From: Tubiluchus corallicola
Taxonomy: Eukaryota > Priapulida > Priapulimorpha > Priapulimorphida > Tubiluchidae
NCBI GenBank assembly: GCA_030141605.1
Contig: JAQGDQ010001037.1
Coordinates: forward strand, 1-64,000
DNA: 64,000 nucleotides
Direction of reading: 5' to 3'
Positions 61,141-64,000 of the stretch are shown here, one piece after another (the first letter of the stretch is position 1; each line of letters starts with the position of its first letter). The translations under genes were made by a program, and so were the position numbers. The notes beneath the pieces are model-generated. The model was not told the DNA's origin. It worked only from the letters and a program-made list of their open reading frames with translations, and did not search any database.

Positions 61141-61215
61141 CACACGCCCGGTAGCCGATCATCGCAGCGGTCTTTCTCTCGAGCTTCCGGCTCCTATAGC
61201 AGTATGGGGAGGAAG
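61141..61215 (+). CDS. ABLIM: ABLIM/Unc-115 exon: Ser-rich linker
   Basis: 75-bp, phase 0 in and out. Acceptor TTTCTGTTTCACAG, donor GGAAG|GTTTGT. It reads HTPGSRSSQRSFSRASGSYS, SMGRK. A Ser/Arg-rich linker between the LIM block and the C-terminal part, as expected. It could be skipped without frame change. Confidence 0.75.
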
Positions 61216-61377
61216 GTTTGTTTTAAAAATCGTGTTTAAGTATGAGATAGATTTTTAAATTTGATAAAAGAGTATCTGTATTAGTAAAATGGTGTAGTAG
61301 TAAATAGCCTATTAGAAAAAATAGTTCCACGTTTTTTAAACTAATGTATAAGTTAACAAATTTTTTATTATTAGTTA

Positions 61378-62456
61378 CGGTGCGTTCAGACTTGCAAGTT
61401 TTCTCGCTAAATAACTGACAAGTGTGTTCAGACTAACAGATATTTTTTGTCATGCTAGGAGAAATATTTCTCTAAAGGTGCACTTAGACTAGTGCGTTCA
61501 TGCTGCAAGTTACTCTCCGACAGTAAGCGTGAGTTGACGCTCAGTTCTCTATGCACTTCGAGAAGTGTTGAGAGTAACTCGCTGAGGTGTTTGCAAAAAC
61601 TTACCGACAGTAACTTGCAGTAATGTTGAAAGTTTGCAAAAATTTACCGACATTAACTCGCAGTAATCTTGAGAGTTTGCAAAAACTTTCCGGCAGCAAC
61701 TCACAGTAACTGTCGAGAGTTTGCAGAAACTTACCGACAGTAACTCGCAGTAACTGTCGAGAGTTTGCAGAAACTTACCGACAGTAACTCGCAGTAACAT
61801 CGAGGGTTTGCAAAAACTTACCGACAGTAACTCGCAGTAACGTCGAGGGTTTGCAAAAATTTACCGACAGTAACTCGCAGTAACTGTCGAGAGTTTGCAA
61901 AAGCTTACCGACAGTAACTCGCAGTAACTGTCGAGAGTTTGCAAAAGCTTACCGACAGTAACTCGCAGTAACGTCGAGGGTTTGCAAAAATTTACCGACA
62001 GTAACTCGCAGTAACTGTCGAGAGTTTGCAAAAACTTACCGACAGTAGCTCGCAGCAATGTCGAGAGTTTGCAAAAGCTTACCGACAGTAACTTGCAGTA
62101 ACGTTGAGAGTTTGCAAAAACTTACCGACAGTAACTCGCAGTAATGTTGAGAGTTTCGAAAAGCTTACCAACAGTAACTCACAGTAATGTCGAGGGTTTG
62201 CAGAAACCTACCGACAGTAACTCGCAGTAACGTCGAGAGTTTGCAAAAGCTTACCGACAGTAACTCGCAGTAACTGTCGAGAGTTTGCAGAAACCTACCG
62301 ACAGTAACTCGCAGTAACTGTCGAGAGTTTGCAGAAACCTACCGACAGTAACTCGCAGTAATGTCGAGAGTTTGCAAAAACTTACCGACAGTAACTCGCA
62401 AAGTAGTTCATACTTGCAAGTGTGCTGTAGAGAGAAAACTGAACACACCCTAACAT
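61378..62456. mobile_element. Inverted-repeat element filled with a 43-bp minisatellite
   Basis: Outer ends GTTACGGTGCGTTCAGACTT (about 61375) and CTGAACACACCCTAAC (62441-62456) are inverted repeats. Between about 61565 and 62405 lie about 19 copies of a 43-44 bp unit: GTCGAGAGTTTGCAAAAACT plus TACCGACAGTAACTCGCAGT. The unit shares CTTGCAAG/TTGCAAA text with the ends, suggesting the array grew from the element itself. Confidence 0.85.
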
Positions 62457-62474
62457 CCTGGATCTTTACTCAGC

Positions 62475-62765
62475 AAACAATGTACAAGTAGTATAAACCA
62501 TAAATGTACGCACACATTATACAGTGTACATACATATATAGTATACATATACAACATACACCTACAATATAGAACTATGGGTACACATGTACAATATATG
62601 TGTGGACATACACGTACTATACTTATATACAATATACACGTGCAGCATACGTGTACATCATACATATATAGCATACATATACAGTATAGGGCTGCGTATT
62701 GCTTTTCAGTATACAGTATACACATATCTTATTTGCATACAGTATACATATACAGCATAAATGTG
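62475..62765. repeat. ACATATAC-type low-complexity tract
   Basis: Irregular repeats of ATACATATACA, ACGTACA and CAGTATA. A similar tract is at 63420-63470. From 62770 to 63680 there is otherwise nothing recognised. Confidence 0.8.
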
Positions 62766-63680
62766 TGCTTGTGTAGCAAAATCGTACTTAAGTCGGCAAT
62801 TAATCTTTTCTAGTTATTCACATATCTTGAATCTCCATTTCATGAGGATCATTTTGATACCAAGCTCATCACTCTATGTTATTTCTAAGCTGAGGTAATC
62901 CACGTTGAAGTCGAGGTGCAGGCTATGCAGTCAAAAACATAATCTTGAGAAAATGATTGTTAAAGTTATGCATTGTTTTTTGTCGTATCTGTACAAAACA
63001 CTTAGCAACCGCAGAAATGTTGGTTGCTATGGACTTTACAAGAGCACGTTGAAGTTAGGTTTTAAATCCAGTAGATGGCTCTTCCTGACGACGATCTGAG
63101 CTTGGCAACAGAAAAAATCCGAAGCAAAAGGACTGCTTCCACGAGCTACAATCGGAGTTAGAAAATAGGAGTTTTTTTTGCAATTGCAGTACTAATTCTA
63201 GACAGAAAAGTGGGTACAGGGTTAAAAAACAGATTTTTAGTATTTTTAACATTTTTTGGTGAATTTGTTGCCAGATTATAAAAGTTCAATATATTTAGCA
63301 TTTGTTTTTACAAAAAACAAAAAATTGAAATTAGGCCAAATTTTTGGTGCTTTCTACTTTGAAGCATCAGAACGCAATTTTAACTATGCCGACTTATGAA
63401 CGGTTTTGGTTTGCAAGCACACAGATATATATACATATACAGAGCACACATACGTGGTCTGCACATACAGCATAAACATGTCAATGTGTCAGTATACTGG
63501 CAAGCTTTAGCCTTTGAAACAATTTTTTATTTTAATGCAGTTTTTGTCGATCATTATAAATCATTGAGCATTTTAATACGAGTAAATTATTCATGAAGTA
63601 AAAATGTGGAATTTGTCATCTGTGATCAGCTGATTATGTTTGACATGCTTGTATTAGTTTTTACATTTTCTACTTTCCAG

Positions 63681-63849
63681 CATTCTCTGCCTCACGAGCC
63701 GGGCAAGTACGAGCCAAAGTTTGACGTGGATTTTGGCTCGAAAGTCTACATTGAGAGTTACCTAATGCCGGAACCGTTTGAGCCGTTTCACATGCTGCGC
63801 ACTCCGATATCCCCGAAGCCACCTAAATCTCCTCACTTCTATAGACCAG
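63681..63849 (+). CDS. ABLIM: ABLIM/Unc-115 exon: linker downstream of LIM4
   Basis: 169-bp exon, acceptor TTTTCTACTTTCCAG, donor CCAG|GTGTGT. It reads HSLPHEPGKYEPKFDVDFGS, KVYIESYLMPEPFEPFHMLR, TPISPKPPKSPHFYRP. It ends with one base in phase 1. High GC and a long open frame set it apart. Pro-rich, with a SPKPPKSP stretch that could bind SH3 domains or be phosphorylated (inference). The villin headpiece expected at the C-terminus of this family is not in the window. Confidence 0.85.
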
Positions 63850-64000
63850 GTGTGTGACATGTTGTAATTATGTAAGAAGACTGGAGATCAAAGTATTTCC
63901 TGTTGTTTTTTGATACCTTCAGTGTCAGTAGTGCTATTATTCTATTGTAAAACAATTGCTTGTCCTTATTTGTATGTATTAACGTCAAATTGTCATGTGC

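Overview
This is a window of an invertebrate animal genome: AT-rich, gene-sparse, full of introns, transposon relics and minisatellites, with no bacterial-style operons. I cannot fix the phylum. Genes were recovered by joining short open blocks with matching splice phases and conserved protein motifs. No tool was run; identifications rest on motif recognition, and all percentages were counted by eye.

Three protein-coding genes are supported. (1) The 3' end of a CHAF1A-like gene (chromatin assembly factor 1, large subunit) lies on + at 711-834 and 1764-2656; its 5' part is outside the window. (2) A complete-looking FAXC / failed-axon-connections gene lies on - from 29250 down to 9887. It has a short N-terminal membrane exon (29141-29250), two exons for the thioredoxin-like part (28632-28770, 27794-27990), and then duplicated C-terminal exons: three versions of exon 'a' (26270-26475, 22162-22370, 12121-12323), two of exon 'b' (18690-18806, 11028-11144) and two of the stop-codon exon 'c' (16393-16493, 9887-9987). 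All copies keep identical splice phases and open frames, so the locus could make FAXC isoforms of 288-290 residues with different C-terminal halves. (3) The 5' half of an ABLIM/Unc-115-like gene lies on +: a probable start exon ending ATG-G at 31510, then eight exons from 48041 to 63849 encoding four LIM domains and a Ser/Pro-rich linker; the remainder is to the right of the window.

Layout: CHAF1A 3' end (0-2.7 kb); a transposon-rich convergent intergenic region (2.7-9.9 kb); FAXC (9.9-29.3 kb); a 2.26 kb head-to-head intergenic region (29.3-31.5 kb); the ABLIM first intron of about 16.5 kb (31.5-48.0 kb); ABLIM LIM exons (48.0-63.9 kb). FAXC and ABLIM relatives both have genetic links to axon guidance, so their divergent arrangement is notable.

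The non-coding DNA is dominated by short inverted-repeat elements (pogo-like, hAT-like and unclassified families), 3' ends of non-LTR retrotransposons that share a hairpin plus short tandem tail, two large inverted duplications (33.1-34.4 kb and 55.3-57.9 kb), and minisatellites with 26-, 31-, 40-, 41-, 43-, 58- and 162-bp units. The most interesting observation is the FAXC exon-cassette duplication.
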